From Aliirhizobium wenxiniae (GTDB lineage Bacteria; Pseudomonadota; Alphaproteobacteria; Rhizobiales; Rhizobiaceae), in assembly GCF_014201355.1 (NCBI RefSeq), contig NZ_JACHEG010000002.1, forward strand, positions 558,001-622,000: a DNA stretch of 64,000 bases, in the 5' to 3' direction. Made by a program: the position numbers and the translations under genes. This document shows positions 52,774 through 62,352 of the stretch, in pieces (within the stretch, counting starts at the first letter, position 1; the number at the start of each line of letters is the position of its first letter). The notes below the pieces were generated by a model. The model was not told where the DNA came from. It saw only the letters and a program-made list of their open reading frames with translations, and did no database searches.

Positions 52774-54291
52774 ATGTACCGCCCGAATTTTCTTATCATC
52801 ATGGTCGACCAGCTGAACGGCACGCTGTTTCCCGATGGACCCGCGAAGTGGCTGCATGCGCCGCACATGAAAGCACTTGCCGCGCGCTCGGCGCGGTTTG
52901 CCAACAACTACACGTCCTCGCCGCTTTGCGCCCCTGCTCGCGCATCCTTCATGGCCGGGCAATTGCCGAGCCGGACGCAGGTTTACGACAATGCCGCGGA
53001 ATATGTGTCGTCGATCCCGACCTATGCGCACCATCTGCGCCGCGCCGGTTATTACACGGCACTTTCGGGAAAAATGCATTTCGTCGGCCCCGACCAATTG
53101 CACGGCTTTGAGGAGCGGCTGACGACCGATATCTATCCGGCCGATTTCGGCTGGACGCCCGATTATCGCAAGCCGGGCGAGCGGATCGACTGGTGGTATC
53201 ACAATATGGGATCGGTGACCGGTGCAGGTGTCGCCGAGATTTCCAACCAGATGGAATATGATGACGAGGTCGCCTTCCTCGCCAACCAGAAGCTCTATCA
53301 TCTGGCGCGCGAGAACGATGACGCCGACCGTCGACCCTGGGCGCTGACGGTCTCGTTTACCCATCCGCACGACCCTTACGTGGCGCGGAAAAAGTTCTGG
53401 GATCTCTATAACGACTGCGAGTATCTCATGCCGGACGTCGGCATGCTGGAGAGCCAGGATCCGCATTCGCAGCGCATCCTGAAATCCTGCGATTATGCGA
53501 GCTTCGACATTACCGAGGACAATGTGCGCCGCTCGCGTCAGGCCTATTTCGCCAACATCTCCTATATCGACGAGAAGGTTGGCGAGTTGATCGATACGCT
53601 GACCCGCACCCGGATGCTCGATAACACCTTCATCCTGTTCTGTTCCGACCATGGCGACATGCTTGGCGAGCGCGGATTGTGGTTCAAGATGAACTTCTTC
53701 GAAGGCTCCGCCCGTGTGCCGCTGATGGTGGCGGGACCGGGTATCGCCCCTGCCCTGCACAAAGCTCCCGTTTCCAACCTCGACGTGACGCCGACGCTTT
53801 GCGACCTTGCCGGGATATCGATCTCCGAGATTGCGCCGTGGACGGATGGCGAGAGCCTGAAGCCGGTGATCGATGGCGGTGAACGGACCTCGTCGGTGCT
53901 GATGGAATATGCGGCCGAAGCGTCCTATGCGCCGCTCGTCGGCATTCGCGAGGGCAAGTGGAAATATATCCATTGCGAACTCGATCCCGAGCAGCTTTTC
54001 GATCTTGAAGCCGATCCGAAGGAGCTCACGAACCTTGCCGGCGACCCGGCTCATGCAAAGGTTCTTGAAGGATTTCGCAGCAAACGGGATGCCAAATGGG
54101 ACATGGCGGGCTTCGACGCCGCCGTGCGGGAAAGCCAGGCGCGGCGCTGGGTGGTGTATGAAGCACTGCGCAACGGCGCCTATTATCCGTGGGATCACCA
54201 GCCTTTGCAGAAGGCCTCCGAGCGCTACATGCGCAACCACATGAACCTCGACAATCTGGAAGAGTCCAAGCGCTATCCCCGTGGGGAGTAA
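52774..54291 (+). CDS. betC: Choline-sulfatase BetC
   Basis: A 505-residue sulfatase that hydrolyses choline-O-sulfate to choline and sulfate. The sulfatase signature is SPLCAPARASF, with Cys52 to be converted to formylglycine. Metal-site elements are IIMVDQ near the start and LFCSDHGDMLGERGLWFK. The C-terminal domain SKRYPRGE-like end and the RRWVVYEAL region are typical of choline-sulfatases. It lacks a signal peptide, as known for BetC. It is the first gene of betC-betB-betA, 24 bases before betB. Regulation is not evident because betI is missing from its usual place. Confidence 0.95.
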   Translation: MYRPNFLIIMVDQLNGTLFPDGPAKWLHAPHMKALAARSARFANNYTSSPLCAPARASFMAGQLPSRTQVYDNAAEYVSSIPTYAHHLRRAGYYTALSGKMHFVGPDQLHGFEERLTTDIYPADFGWTPDYRKPGERIDWWYHNMGSVTGAGVAEISNQMEYDDEVAFLANQKLYHLARENDDADRRPWALTVSFTHPHDPYVARKKFWDLYNDCEYLMPDVGMLESQDPHSQRILKSCDYASFDITEDNVRRSRQAYFANISYIDEKVGELIDTLTRTRMLDNTFILFCSDHGDMLGERGLWFKMNFFEGSARVPLMVAGPGIAPALHKAPVSNLDVTPTLCDLAGISISEIAPWTDGESLKPVIDGGERTSSVLMEYAAEASYAPLVGIREGKWKYIHCELDPEQLFDLEADPKELTNLAGDPAHAKVLEGFRSKRDAKWDMAGFDAAVRESQARRWVVYEALRNGAYYPWDHQPLQKASERYMRNHMNLDNLEESKRYPRGE

Positions 54292-54315
54292 GGTACATTG
54301 GGCGGAGACAAAAGA

Positions 54316-55779
54316 ATGAAAGCACAGCCGAAAGCCAGCCACTTCATCGATGGCGAATATGTGGAGGATACCACAGGCAGCGTCATCGAGAGCCTTTACC
54401 CCGCCACCGGCGAGGTGATCGCAAGGCTGCATGCGGCAACGCCGGCGATTGTCGAAAAAGCGATCGCAGCGGCCAAACGCGCCCAGCCGGAATGGGCGGC
54501 AATGAGCCCGACCGCCCGGGGCCGCGTCCTGAAACGCGCCGCCGAAATCATGCGCGAGAGGAACCGCGAGCTCTCGGAACTCGAAACGCTCGATACCGGC
54601 AAACCGATCCAGGAGACGATCGTCGCCGACCCGACCTCGGGGGCGGATAGTTTCGAATTTTTCGGCGGCGTGATCGCAGCCGGAATGAATGGCCAATATA
54701 TCCCGCTCGGCGGTGATTTTGCCTATACGAAACGGGTGCCGCTCGGCGTCTGCGTCGGTATCGGCGCGTGGAACTATCCGCAGCAGATCGCCTGCTGGAA
54801 GGGCGCTCCGGCGCTCGCCGCCGGCAATGCGATGGTGTTCAAGCCGTCGGAAAATACGCCGCTCGGAGCGTTGAAGATCGCCGAGATCCTGATCGAGGCC
54901 GGGCTGCCGAAAGGGCTCTATAACGTCATCCAGGGTGACCGCACGACCGGGCCGCTGCTCGTCAATCATCCCGATGTCGCCAAGGTTTCGCTCACCGGTT
55001 CGGTGCCGACCGGCCGCAAGGTGGCGTCAGCGGCTGCCGGCCAGCTCAAGCATGTGACGATGGAGCTTGGCGGGAAATCGCCGCTGATCGTGTTCGACGA
55101 TGCCGATATCGACTCGGCCATCGGCGGGGCGATGCTCGGCAATTTCTATTCGACCGGTCAGGTCTGCTCCAACGGCACCCGCGTTTTCGTGCAGCGCAAG
55201 GTGAAGGACCAGTTCCTGTCGCGGCTGAAGGAGCGGACAGAAAAGATCACCATCGGCGAGCCCATGGATGAGGCGACACAGATGGGGCCGCTGATCTCGT
55301 TTGACCAGCGCCAGAAGGTCTTGAGCTATATCGACAAGGGCAAGGCCGAGGGGGCGACCGTTCTGACCGGTGGCGGCATTCCGAACGACGTGACCGGTGA
55401 AGGTTATTATATCCAGCCGACCGTATTTGCCGATGTGACCGACGAGATGACCATTGCGCGGGAAGAGATTTTTGGCCCGGTGATGTGTGTGCTGGATTTC
55501 GACGACGAGGACGAGGTGATCGCGCGGGCGAACGCCACCGAATTCGGCCTGTCGGCGGGGGTATTCACCGCCGACCTTTCGCGCGGGCACCGGGTGGTGG
55601 ACCAACTTGAGGCCGGGACCTTGTGGATCAACACCTACAATCTCTGCCCGGTGGAAATTCCCTTCGGTGGATCGAAACAATCCGGTTTCGGACGGGAAAA
55701 CTCGCTTGCGGCGCTGGAGCATTATTCCGAGCTGAAGACGGTTTATGTGGGAATGGGCAAGGTCGAGGCGCCGTATTGA
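54316..55779 (+). CDS. betB: Betaine aldehyde dehydrogenase BetB
   Basis: A 487-residue NAD+-dependent aldehyde dehydrogenase oxidising betaine aldehyde to glycine betaine. Motifs: [19 protein letters not shown] with the substrate-site region, [16 protein letters not shown] with the general base Glu, and [12 protein letters not shown] with the catalytic Cys. [13 protein letters not shown] near the end is typical of BetB. The start at 54316 follows GGAG by eight bases. It lies between betC and betA in the choline-to-betaine operon. Confidence 0.96.
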   Translation: MKAQPKASHFIDGEYVEDTTGSVIESLYPATGEVIARLHAATPAIVEKAIAAAKRAQPEWAAMSPTARGRVLKRAAEIMRERNRELSELETLDTGKPIQETIVADPTSGADSFEFFGGVIAAGMNGQYIPLGGDFAYTKRVPLGVCVGIGAWNYPQQIACWKGAPALAAGNAMVFKPSENTPLGALKIAEILIEAGLPKGLYNVIQGDRTTGPLLVNHPDVAKVSLTGSVPTGRKVASAAAGQLKHVTMELGGKSPLIVFDDADIDSAIGGAMLGNFYSTGQVCSNGTRVFVQRKVKDQFLSRLKERTEKITIGEPMDEATQMGPLISFDQRQKVLSYIDKGKAEGATVLTGGGIPNDVTGEGYYIQPTVFADVTDEMTIAREEIFGPVMCVLDFDDEDEVIARANATEFGLSAGVFTADLSRGHRVVDQLEAGTLWINTYNLCPVEIPFGGSKQSGFGRENSLAALEHYSELKTVYVGMGKVEAPY

Positions 55780-55811
55780 TGGCGCGTTGGGTGGCCTTGG
55801 AGCAAGCGGCA

Positions 55812-55835
55812 CTCTCTGGCCTGCCGGCCATCTCC
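55812..55835 (+). repeat. RIME fragment (single end) between betB and betA
   Basis: CTCTCTGGCCTGCCGGCCATCTCC, read over 24 bases, matches one terminus of the RIME-like elements at 7788 and 37234 but has no second end. It is a deletion remnant or solo end inside the bet operon. Confidence 0.55.
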
Positions 55836-55860
55836 AATAAACCACGCGGAGCGAACTGAC

Positions 55861-57510
55861 ATGCAGGCAGATTTCGTCATCATCGGTTCCGGCTCGGCAG
55901 GGTCTGCCATGGCTTACCGTCTCTCGGAGGATGGCCGGTATTCGGTGATCGTCATCGAGGCGGGTGGGTCGGACTATGGCCCGTTCATCCAGATGCCGGC
56001 AGCGCTGGCATGGCCGATGAGCATGAAGCGGTACAATTGGGGTTATCTTTCCGAACCCGAGCCAAACCTCAATAACCGCCGCATCACCGCGCCGCGCGGC
56101 AAGGTTCTGGGCGGTTCATCCTCGATCAACGGGCTGGTTTACGTGCGCGGCCATGCGGAGGATTACAACCGCTGGGAGGAGCTTGGCGCGCGAGACTGGT
56201 CCTATGCCGACGTGCTGCCTTACTTCAAGCGGATGGAGCACAGCCATGGGGGAGAAGAAGGCTGGCGTGGTACTGACGGGCCTTTGCATGTGCAGCGCGG
56301 GCCGGTGAAGAACCCGCTCTTTCATGCCTTCATCAGGGCCGGTGCCGAGGCCGGCTTCGAAACGACGGAGGATTATAACGGCTCGAAACAGGAAGGTTTC
56401 GGGCTGATGGAACAGACGATCCATCAGGGCCGCCGCTGGTCTGCCGCCAATGCCTATCTGCGGCCAGCGATGAAGCGGAAGAATGTCGAGATCGTCTATG
56501 GTCTGGCGCAGAAGATCGTCATCGAGAATGGACGGGCGACCGGTGTCGAGGTGTTGCGGCGCGGCGTGCCGGAAGTCATCAAAGCCAACCGCGAGGTGAT
56601 CGTGGCGGCCTCGTCGTTCAACTCGCCAAAGCTTCTGATGCTGTCAGGCATCGGGCCGGCGTCGCATTTGAAGGACATGGGGATCGAGGTGAAGGTTGAC
56701 CGACCAGGCGTCGGCGCCAATCTGCAGGACCATATGGAATTCTATTTCCAGCAGGTCTCGACCAAGCCGGTTTCGCTCTACTCCTGGCTGCCGTGGTTCT
56801 GGCAGGGGGTGGCGGGGGCGCAATGGGTGCTGTCCAAGGGTGGCCTTGGCGCCTCCAACCAGTTCGAAGCCTGCGCCTTCCTGCGCTCGCAAGCCGGGTT
56901 GAAGCAGCCGGATATCCAGTATCATTTCCTGCCGGTGGCGATTTCCTACGACGGGAAAGCTGCCGCCAAGAGCCACGGCTTTCAGGCGCATGTCGGCTAC
57001 AATCTTTCCAAATCGCGTGGCAACGTCACCCTTCGTTCGGCGGATCCGAAGGATGATCCGGTCATTCGCTTCAACTACATGAGCCATGAGGAAGACTGGA
57101 TCAAATTTCGTCATTGCGTGCGGCTGACGCGCGAAATTTTCAACCAGAAAGCATTTGACGACTATCGCGGACCGGAAATCCAGCCCGGCGAAAACCTGCA
57201 GTCGGATGACGAGATCGACGCTTTCCTGCGCGAACATCTGGAAAGCGCCTACCATCCCTGCGGCACCTGCCGGATGGGAAGCGCTGACGACAGACATGCT
57301 GTCGTCGATGCAGAATGCCGGGTCATCGGAGTGGAAAGCTTGCGCGTCGCGGACAGTTCGATCTTCCCGCACATCACATATGGCAATCTCAACGGACCTT
57401 CGATCATGACCGGCGAGAAGGCGGCGGATCATATCCTCGGAAAAATCCCCCTGCCCCGGAGCAATCAGGAACCCTGGGTCAATCCGCGTGCGGTGCTCAG
57501 CGACCGCTGA
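55861..57510 (+). CDS. betA: Choline dehydrogenase BetA
   Basis: A 549-residue FAD-containing GMC oxidoreductase oxidising choline to betaine aldehyde. The FAD motif [13 protein letters not shown] is at residues 8-20, then [23 protein letters not shown] and the signature [17 protein letters not shown]. The catalytic His lies in [10 protein letters not shown], followed by [15 protein letters not shown]. It is associated with the inner membrane in related bacteria. The 81-base gap from betB carries a RIME fragment but should not break the operon. Confidence 0.96.
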   Translation: MQADFVIIGSGSAGSAMAYRLSEDGRYSVIVIEAGGSDYGPFIQMPAALAWPMSMKRYNWGYLSEPEPNLNNRRITAPRGKVLGGSSSINGLVYVRGHAEDYNRWEELGARDWSYADVLPYFKRMEHSHGGEEGWRGTDGPLHVQRGPVKNPLFHAFIRAGAEAGFETTEDYNGSKQEGFGLMEQTIHQGRRWSAANAYLRPAMKRKNVEIVYGLAQKIVIENGRATGVEVLRRGVPEVIKANREVIVAASSFNSPKLLMLSGIGPASHLKDMGIEVKVDRPGVGANLQDHMEFYFQQVSTKPVSLYSWLPWFWQGVAGAQWVLSKGGLGASNQFEACAFLRSQAGLKQPDIQYHFLPVAISYDGKAAAKSHGFQAHVGYNLSKSRGNVTLRSADPKDDPVIRFNYMSHEEDWIKFRHCVRLTREIFNQKAFDDYRGPEIQPGENLQSDDEIDAFLREHLESAYHPCGTCRMGSADDRHAVVDAECRVIGVESLRVADSSIFPHITYGNLNGPSIMTGEKAADHILGKIPLPRSNQEPWVNPRAVLSDR

Positions 57511-57603
57511 TGCAACCTGCATCACCCTTTGGTTGCGCAAGAAATTGTCGCAATCTTAAATAGCGGTAATATTCTCGCCTCAGGCAAAAGTTGGGGGCGA
57601 ATC

Positions 57604-59163
57604 ATGATGGGCAAGATCCTGGCGCTGGCGCCGGAAGAGTTTGTGCGTGCGCTTGAAAAGCAGTCGTCCGTCTGGCGCGGAAGCGGCGGTTTTGCAGGAA
57701 AACGCCACCGGCGAGATCTCAGGCGGCGCTGGATCCGCCTTTATAAGAACAAGCGCGGTATCCAGTCGCTTGCGCAGTACAGCCGAAGGGAGATCAGCGG
57801 GCTTGCTGCGGATATCGAGGTTTCTCCCAAATCGTCCGTGATCATTCTTCTTCCGGACAATCGTTATCTGGACGAACAGAGCGACAAGGCCAGCCCGGGT
57901 TCGGAAAACAAAATCACCTTTCCGCACACGAGCGAGACAGATTCCCGCAAACAATTGCGGCGGCTGATGCATTTGGCGATGACGTCCCGATCGCAAACGA
58001 CATTGGATCTCATCAACGCCTCCAACACCTATCGGCAGGCTTTGCCGGCGGTTGCGCGGGTGAGCCGCGGCGATCGACTGTTTCTGCGCGGGGTCTATCT
58101 CGAAGCCCTGGGAGCAGTGATCCTGCCTCGACTGGAACAACCGATGATCGATATCCTCGAGGAACAGGGCGTCGAGGTCGTTCCGAACTCGGAAATCCTG
58201 GTGCGGCCGCCGGAAATCCAGGAGTTGCAAACTCCACCCGACTTCTGGCACCGTCGCATTCTTCCCAATGGAGGCGCACTTCCCCAGGCATACCAAGGCA
58301 ACGGCATCTCCATCGGCCTTCTGGATACAGGCATAGATGTCGATCATCCGGAATTTTCGCATAGGACAGGCGACCATATCGTCTACCGGCAGTTCGACCT
58401 CAACGGCGTCGAGGTGCCGGGCGCGAGCCCGCGGGATTTCGGCAGCCACGGAACACATGTGGCAAGCATATGCGCCGGCCAGAACGCCGGCATATCACCG
58501 CAGGTCCATCTCTCGGTTGCGGCCGTGCTGACGGAGCAGTCGGAGAACGGGGCATTGCGAGGTTATTTTGCCCAGTTGCTTGGCGGTCTGAACTGGCTCG
58601 TCAACGAAGCCGGCCCTCATGGCGACGGCGTCCAGATCGTCAACGCATCGCTCGGCACACGACACCTGACCCGAGAGGATATCCGCAGCCTTTACAAAGC
58701 GATCGGCAATGCTGCCGACCAGGGTGCGGTGGTCGTGGCAGCAATCGGCAACAACGGCAATCTGGGCATGGGCAACCATTGCTTTCCCGCCAAGCTTGAG
58801 CATGTCGTCGCCGTCGGGGCGATCGACAGGGACGACCGCGTCGCCCCCTTCAGCGACTGGGGGTATTCCTACGGCGATGCAGCGCGGCAAGCTCCGAGCA
58901 AACCGAATATCGTAGGACCGGGCGTGGATATACACAGTGCTCTCGCCGGTGGCGGCTACGCCTCCATGAACGGCAGCTCGCTCTCGGCGCCGTGTATTTC
59001 ATCAGCTTTGGCGCTCATTCTTGAGAAGTATCCGGAACTCACCGGCCAGCCTCGACGTTTGACGGAAACGCTGATGGAGTTTACTAGATGTAATCAAAAT
59101 TGGGCCAACATTGCCCCAAGAGTGGGGCGTGGCTGCATTGACCTGGAAGGCCTGCTGCCATGA
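57604..59163 (+). CDS. Cytoplasmic S8 (subtilisin-like) serine protease
   Basis: A 519-residue peptidase S8. The catalytic triad is Asp241 in LLDTGIDVDHPEF, His282 in GSHGTHVAS and Ser459 in NGSSLSAP; the oxyanion Asn is at about 383 in AIGNNGN. About 230 residues precede the catalytic core: an Arg-rich segment (KRHRRDLRRRWIRLYKNKRG) and an I9-propeptide-like end (LPRLEQPMIDILEEQGVEVVPN). There is no signal peptide or membrane segment, unlike most secreted subtilases. A 119-residue gene follows 29 bases later on the same strand. GGGGCGA precedes the ATG at 57604. Its substrate is unknown. Confidence 0.88.
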   Translation: MMGKILALAPEEFVRALEKQSSVWRGSGGFAGKRHRRDLRRRWIRLYKNKRGIQSLAQYSRREISGLAADIEVSPKSSVIILLPDNRYLDEQSDKASPGSENKITFPHTSETDSRKQLRRLMHLAMTSRSQTTLDLINASNTYRQALPAVARVSRGDRLFLRGVYLEALGAVILPRLEQPMIDILEEQGVEVVPNSEILVRPPEIQELQTPPDFWHRRILPNGGALPQAYQGNGISIGLLDTGIDVDHPEFSHRTGDHIVYRQFDLNGVEVPGASPRDFGSHGTHVASICAGQNAGISPQVHLSVAAVLTEQSENGALRGYFAQLLGGLNWLVNEAGPHGDGVQIVNASLGTRHLTREDIRSLYKAIGNAADQGAVVVAAIGNNGNLGMGNHCFPAKLEHVVAVGAIDRDDRVAPFSDWGYSYGDAARQAPSKPNIVGPGVDIHSALAGGGYASMNGSSLSAPCISSALALILEKYPELTGQPRRLTETLMEFTRCNQNWANIAPRVGRGCIDLEGLLP

Positions 59164-59192
59164 CGCTGGCTCTTCCATCGAAAGGACTGACC

Positions 59193-59552
59193 ATGCTGAA
59201 TGCCAGAGTCAGGAACATCGTTTCGAACTCGTCGCCACAGGACTCGATCGTTTTCATCGTCGAGGTGAATGCCGATCAGGAAATGTCGCAGGCTCGAGAG
59301 ATTTCGGACATCATGGCCCGCAAGGCGGCGTTGCGGGAGGTATCTTCGCGCGCCAAGGCACCGGTCATCAATGCCTTGAATGCCTATGAGCCGCTCGGAC
59401 TGAAGGTCGTCAACCCCATGAACGGTTCACTGCAACTGATCGCCCAGGGACCCGCAGCGGCCTGGGAACAGGCGATCGGCGAACATTCGGACCTGTTCGA
59501 TGGACAGCAGGTCGATCTCCTGCCCAACGAAGCAAGCTTCGCGGCGATCTAA
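59193..59552 (+). CDS. Small partner protein downstream of the S8 protease
   Basis: A 119-residue protein of unknown family. It begins with a short tail, then a strand SIVFIVEVNADQ, a long charged helix (SQAREISDIMARKAALREVS) and an alternating strand-helix part ending LFDGQQVDLLPNEASF. The beta-alpha-beta layout resembles subtilisin propeptide (I9) inhibitors acting in trans. AAAGGA lies eight bases before the ATG at 59193; an alternative ATG at 59160 overlaps the protease stop as ATGA. Inhibitor or chaperone for the protease is the best guess, not shown. Confidence 0.65.
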   Translation: MLNARVRNIVSNSSPQDSIVFIVEVNADQEMSQAREISDIMARKAALREVSSRAKAPVINALNAYEPLGLKVVNPMNGSLQLIAQGPAAAWEQAIGEHSDLFDGQQVDLLPNEASFAAI

Positions 59553-59606
59553 AACACGTCGCGATCTTTCGGTTTCGCTTGCCGTGGTGACAACCAAATT
59601 TCAAAG

Positions 59607-60974
59607 TCACATCACTGACAGAAGCTGGCTCAGTCGATCAACGATCAGTTGATTGAGCGCGCGGTAATCGCCGTCGAAATGATGTCCGCCTTTGCGCGGC
59701 TGTATGTCGACTCCCTGGATTTCACCCAAATCCGGGCAGGCCGTATCTTCTTCCTCAATCCCGTAGACACACTGGATCTTAAGAGGCTCGATCGCTCTTA
59801 AGTCATCCACCGGGTCGCCATGCTTGCCCACACCGGCGTAACCGAGCCATCCGGTGACGGCGATTTCGAAATCGGCCTGATGCGACAGTGCAAGCAGCGA
59901 CATGAGGCGAACTGTATCCTGGTCATCTTTCGGCAACAGCCGGTAAGTGGCAGGCAGAATATTAGCGCCGAAGGAATAGCCGATCAGAACGACATTCTCG
60001 ACATTCCAGCGCTGGCGGTAGGTGGCGATGATGCGGGAAAGATCGGTTGCTGTCTGTGCCGGCGTCTTTTCGTTCCAGAAATAGCGCAGGGCGTCGACGC
60101 CGACGACCGGGATTCCTTCATCTTTCAGATGTGCCGCAAGTTTCTGGTCGATATCACGCCAGCCGCCATCACCGGAATAAATGATCGCCATGGTATTGCG
60201 GCGCGGCACGGTCTCGATCGGCACGATCGGAAGGTCCAGCGGAGAACCGTTGGTCTCAGCGGCTGTCATCACGCTGCGTGAAACCGCAAGCAAAGCTTCC
60301 TCGGACGCCTCGTCATCCGCAATCACCTCAATGTCGGGGTGGGTGCGTTTCAGATCTTCGACATGCTCGCGCCCCGCCCTGGCGGCTTCCGGCGTGAATA
60401 CGACATCGATATTGTTCGGCAGCTCGCCTTCGGTCAGGCCATAGCGCATACCGCCATCGACATGATTTTTCGGCGCTGGCGTGCAGAGTATTTTCGACAG
60501 GGCGATCGACGGATCCGGGTCGACCGCCAGCGTTGCGCCGATGGTGGAGAACGGTGTCTGGGCGGCAATCGCCAGAGCCAGTGATCCGCCGGCGCCGATG
60601 CCTGCCACCAGTGGAGCGCGATAGGTCGTCATATCCCGGTCGCGATGGATCTGGCGGCTCAGTTCCTCGATATCGGAGACGAGATAGAGGCAGTCGCGCT
60701 TCTCTTCGCCAAGCCCGGCGTAATAGTCGGGCAGATCGACGCCGACGACCACAGCACCATCGGCTGTCAGCGCATCCGACATGCGGTCTTCCTCGCTGCC
60801 CCAGCCATCGGCATCCGACAGAAGCACGACGATGCCTTTTTCCTCCACCTGCGGATCGCTGATGCGGGAGGTCGGCAGGCTGACGATTTCATTCTGGGCG
60901 AACTGCGTGTGATAGAGTTCAACGGCACCGGCAACCAGCGTGAGCGCTGCAACGATAACCGGCAAAGCCCTCAT
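59607..60974 (-). CDS. acvB: AcvB, periplasmic lysyl-phosphatidylglycerol hydrolase (VirJ-like C-terminus)
   Basis: A 455-residue exported alpha/beta hydrolase of the AcvB family. The N-terminal signal segment is RALPVIVAALTLVAGAVE. The N-terminal domain (about 45-215) has VVLLSDADGWG and GIGAGGSLALA. The C-terminal VirJ-like domain (about 255-455) has IIYSGDGGWRDID and nucleophile GYSFGANILP, with His near KGGHHFDGD. In Agrobacterium, AcvB cleaves lysyl-phosphatidylglycerol and is needed for virulence. It overlaps the end of the upstream lysyltransferase-like gene by four bases (ATGA), indicating coupled translation. Confidence 0.92.
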   Translation of the reverse strand: MRALPVIVAALTLVAGAVELYHTQFAQNEIVSLPTSRISDPQVEEKGIVVLLSDADGWGSEEDRMSDALTADGAVVVGVDLPDYYAGLGEEKRDCLYLVSDIEELSRQIHRDRDMTTYRAPLVAGIGAGGSLALAIAAQTPFSTIGATLAVDPDPSIALSKILCTPAPKNHVDGGMRYGLTEGELPNNIDVVFTPEAARAGREHVEDLKRTHPDIEVIADDEASEEALLAVSRSVMTAAETNGSPLDLPIVPIETVPRRNTMAIIYSGDGGWRDIDQKLAAHLKDEGIPVVGVDALRYFWNEKTPAQTATDLSRIIATYRQRWNVENVVLIGYSFGANILPATYRLLPKDDQDTVRLMSLLALSHQADFEIAVTGWLGYAGVGKHGDPVDDLRAIEPLKIQCVYGIEEEDTACPDLGEIQGVDIQPRKGGHHFDGDYRALNQLIVDRLSQLLSVM

Positions 60975-62122
60975 CGGCGCAAGATCCCGCGCAACCCGCC
61001 GCCGATCAGCATCGTCACATCGAAGATGGAAGTGAGCGGAAGACCGCGGCCAGAAACGACGAGATAACGCGGCTGCCAGACCGGATCGAACTTCGACTTG
61101 AAAGCCTGCACGCCGCGGAAATTATAGAAACGCTCGCCGAATTCGAAGATCTCCCGGCCGAGCCGGTTCCACAGCGGCGCATAGTGATGATCGGCCAGGC
61201 CCGCGAGAGGCGCCATGCCGAGATTGAGCGTGCGGAAACCCCGCGCCTTCATATGCTCCATAATGCGCACGAAAAGCAGATCCATCATGCCGCGATGCGT
61301 CTCGGGAATGTGACGCATAAGGTCGATGAAGGCATCGCCATGCTGGCCGGCTTCGAGAATGTTTGCAAAAGCGACGATGCGCCCTTCCAAGCGGATGATC
61401 GCCACCGGGCATGCCTTGACATAGGCGAGGTCGAATGTGCCGAGCGAAAAGCCCTTCTCAGAGGCATTGTGCGAGGCAAGCCAGGCACGCGAAACCGAGA
61501 GCAGTTCGTCTATGACCTCGGGCACCTCATCGGGTGAAAGCATGGAGAATTCCAGCCCGTCGCGTTCGGCGCGATTGATCGAGCGGCGCAGTTTCAGCCA
61601 GGCACCGCCCTTGAGGTCGAAACGGGTCAGATCTACCACTGCCTGCTCGCCGAGCTTGTAAGGACGCAGGCCGCAGTCGAAGGCGTGCGGCAGGAAAGCT
61701 TTCGAAACCTGATAGAAGACCGGTCGGCTGCCTTGATGACGCGCTGTCGCCATGAACTTTTCAAGCAGGTCCGGCCACAGTTCCTGCGGGCCGACAGGAT
61801 CGAACAGCGCGACCAGCGAATGGCCGTGCCGGGCATACATGACAAAAGCCTGCTCGCAATCGGAAAACAGGATCTGCTTGTCTCCAAGCCGAACAAGCCC
61901 AGCGCTGGCATTCGGCTGGTTTGCAAGGATGGCCAGCGCCTTCGCCATATCTTCCGGCGGAGGGCCTTGCCGAAGGGTGCGCCCTCTGGATTGCGCCTGG
62001 CCAGCGCCGCGCAAAAAGCGCCCGAACAATGGCTGACGGGATGCCGAAACTGTATCGACTACAGGTGGGGATAGCAGCTCATGCTGCTTCGGTTGGCAGG
62101 TTTCATCGACATGCGCCGACAT
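60971..62122 (-). CDS. LpiA/MprF-like aminoacyl-phosphatidylglycerol synthase domain, lacking the flippase part
   Basis: A 383-residue soluble protein corresponding to the C-terminal lysyl-tRNA:phosphatidylglycerol transferase (DUF2156) domain of LpiA/MprF. Marks: CEQAFVMYARHGHSLVALFDPVGP, YKLGEQAVVDLTRFDLKGGAW, LRRSINRAERDGLEF, and NLGMAPLAGL with FRGVQAFKSKFDPVWQPRYLV. Full-length LpiA has a large N-terminal membrane flippase; here nothing hydrophobic is encoded, and no upstream gene supplies it. The start at 62122 follows AGG at a short distance; a TTG at 62152 is possible. It overlaps acvB, so the enzyme pair makes and degrades lysyl-PG. Confidence 0.85.
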   Translation of the reverse strand: MSAHVDETCQPKQHELLSPPVVDTVSASRQPLFGRFLRGAGQAQSRGRTLRQGPPPEDMAKALAILANQPNASAGLVRLGDKQILFSDCEQAFVMYARHGHSLVALFDPVGPQELWPDLLEKFMATARHQGSRPVFYQVSKAFLPHAFDCGLRPYKLGEQAVVDLTRFDLKGGAWLKLRRSINRAERDGLEFSMLSPDEVPEVIDELLSVSRAWLASHNASEKGFSLGTFDLAYVKACPVAIIRLEGRIVAFANILEAGQHGDAFIDLMRHIPETHRGMMDLLFVRIMEHMKARGFRTLNLGMAPLAGLADHHYAPLWNRLGREIFEFGERFYNFRGVQAFKSKFDPVWQPRYLVVSGRGLPLTSIFDVTMLIGGGLRGILRR

Positions 62123-62352
62123 TTTAAGCCTATTAAAGACGTTGAACCGCAATTGCCTTAGCGTATTTCTATTTATCGAATCTTACGCCTTAAAGATGTA
62201 GCGGCTGCGACACATGAGCCGGATATACAAACCGATGCGGGCAAGACGACAGACAAAGCTTGGATGGAAATAGCATTCCAGCCCCCCTTGATCTTCGGAC
62301 AGGCTGGAACATCAAAAAGGTCAACGGGCTCCGGACGTAAACCGCGCTGCAG

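Noticed and set aside
52627-54969. 780-codon open frame on the minus strand opposite betC and betB
   Set aside because: It is antisense to two well-identified genes, has no ribosome binding site and no recognisable domain; its length is a by-product of GC-rich codon usage.
57604-59552. IetAS-type anti-phage system
   Set aside because: The S8 protease would fit IetS, but no AAA ATPase gene lies next to it.
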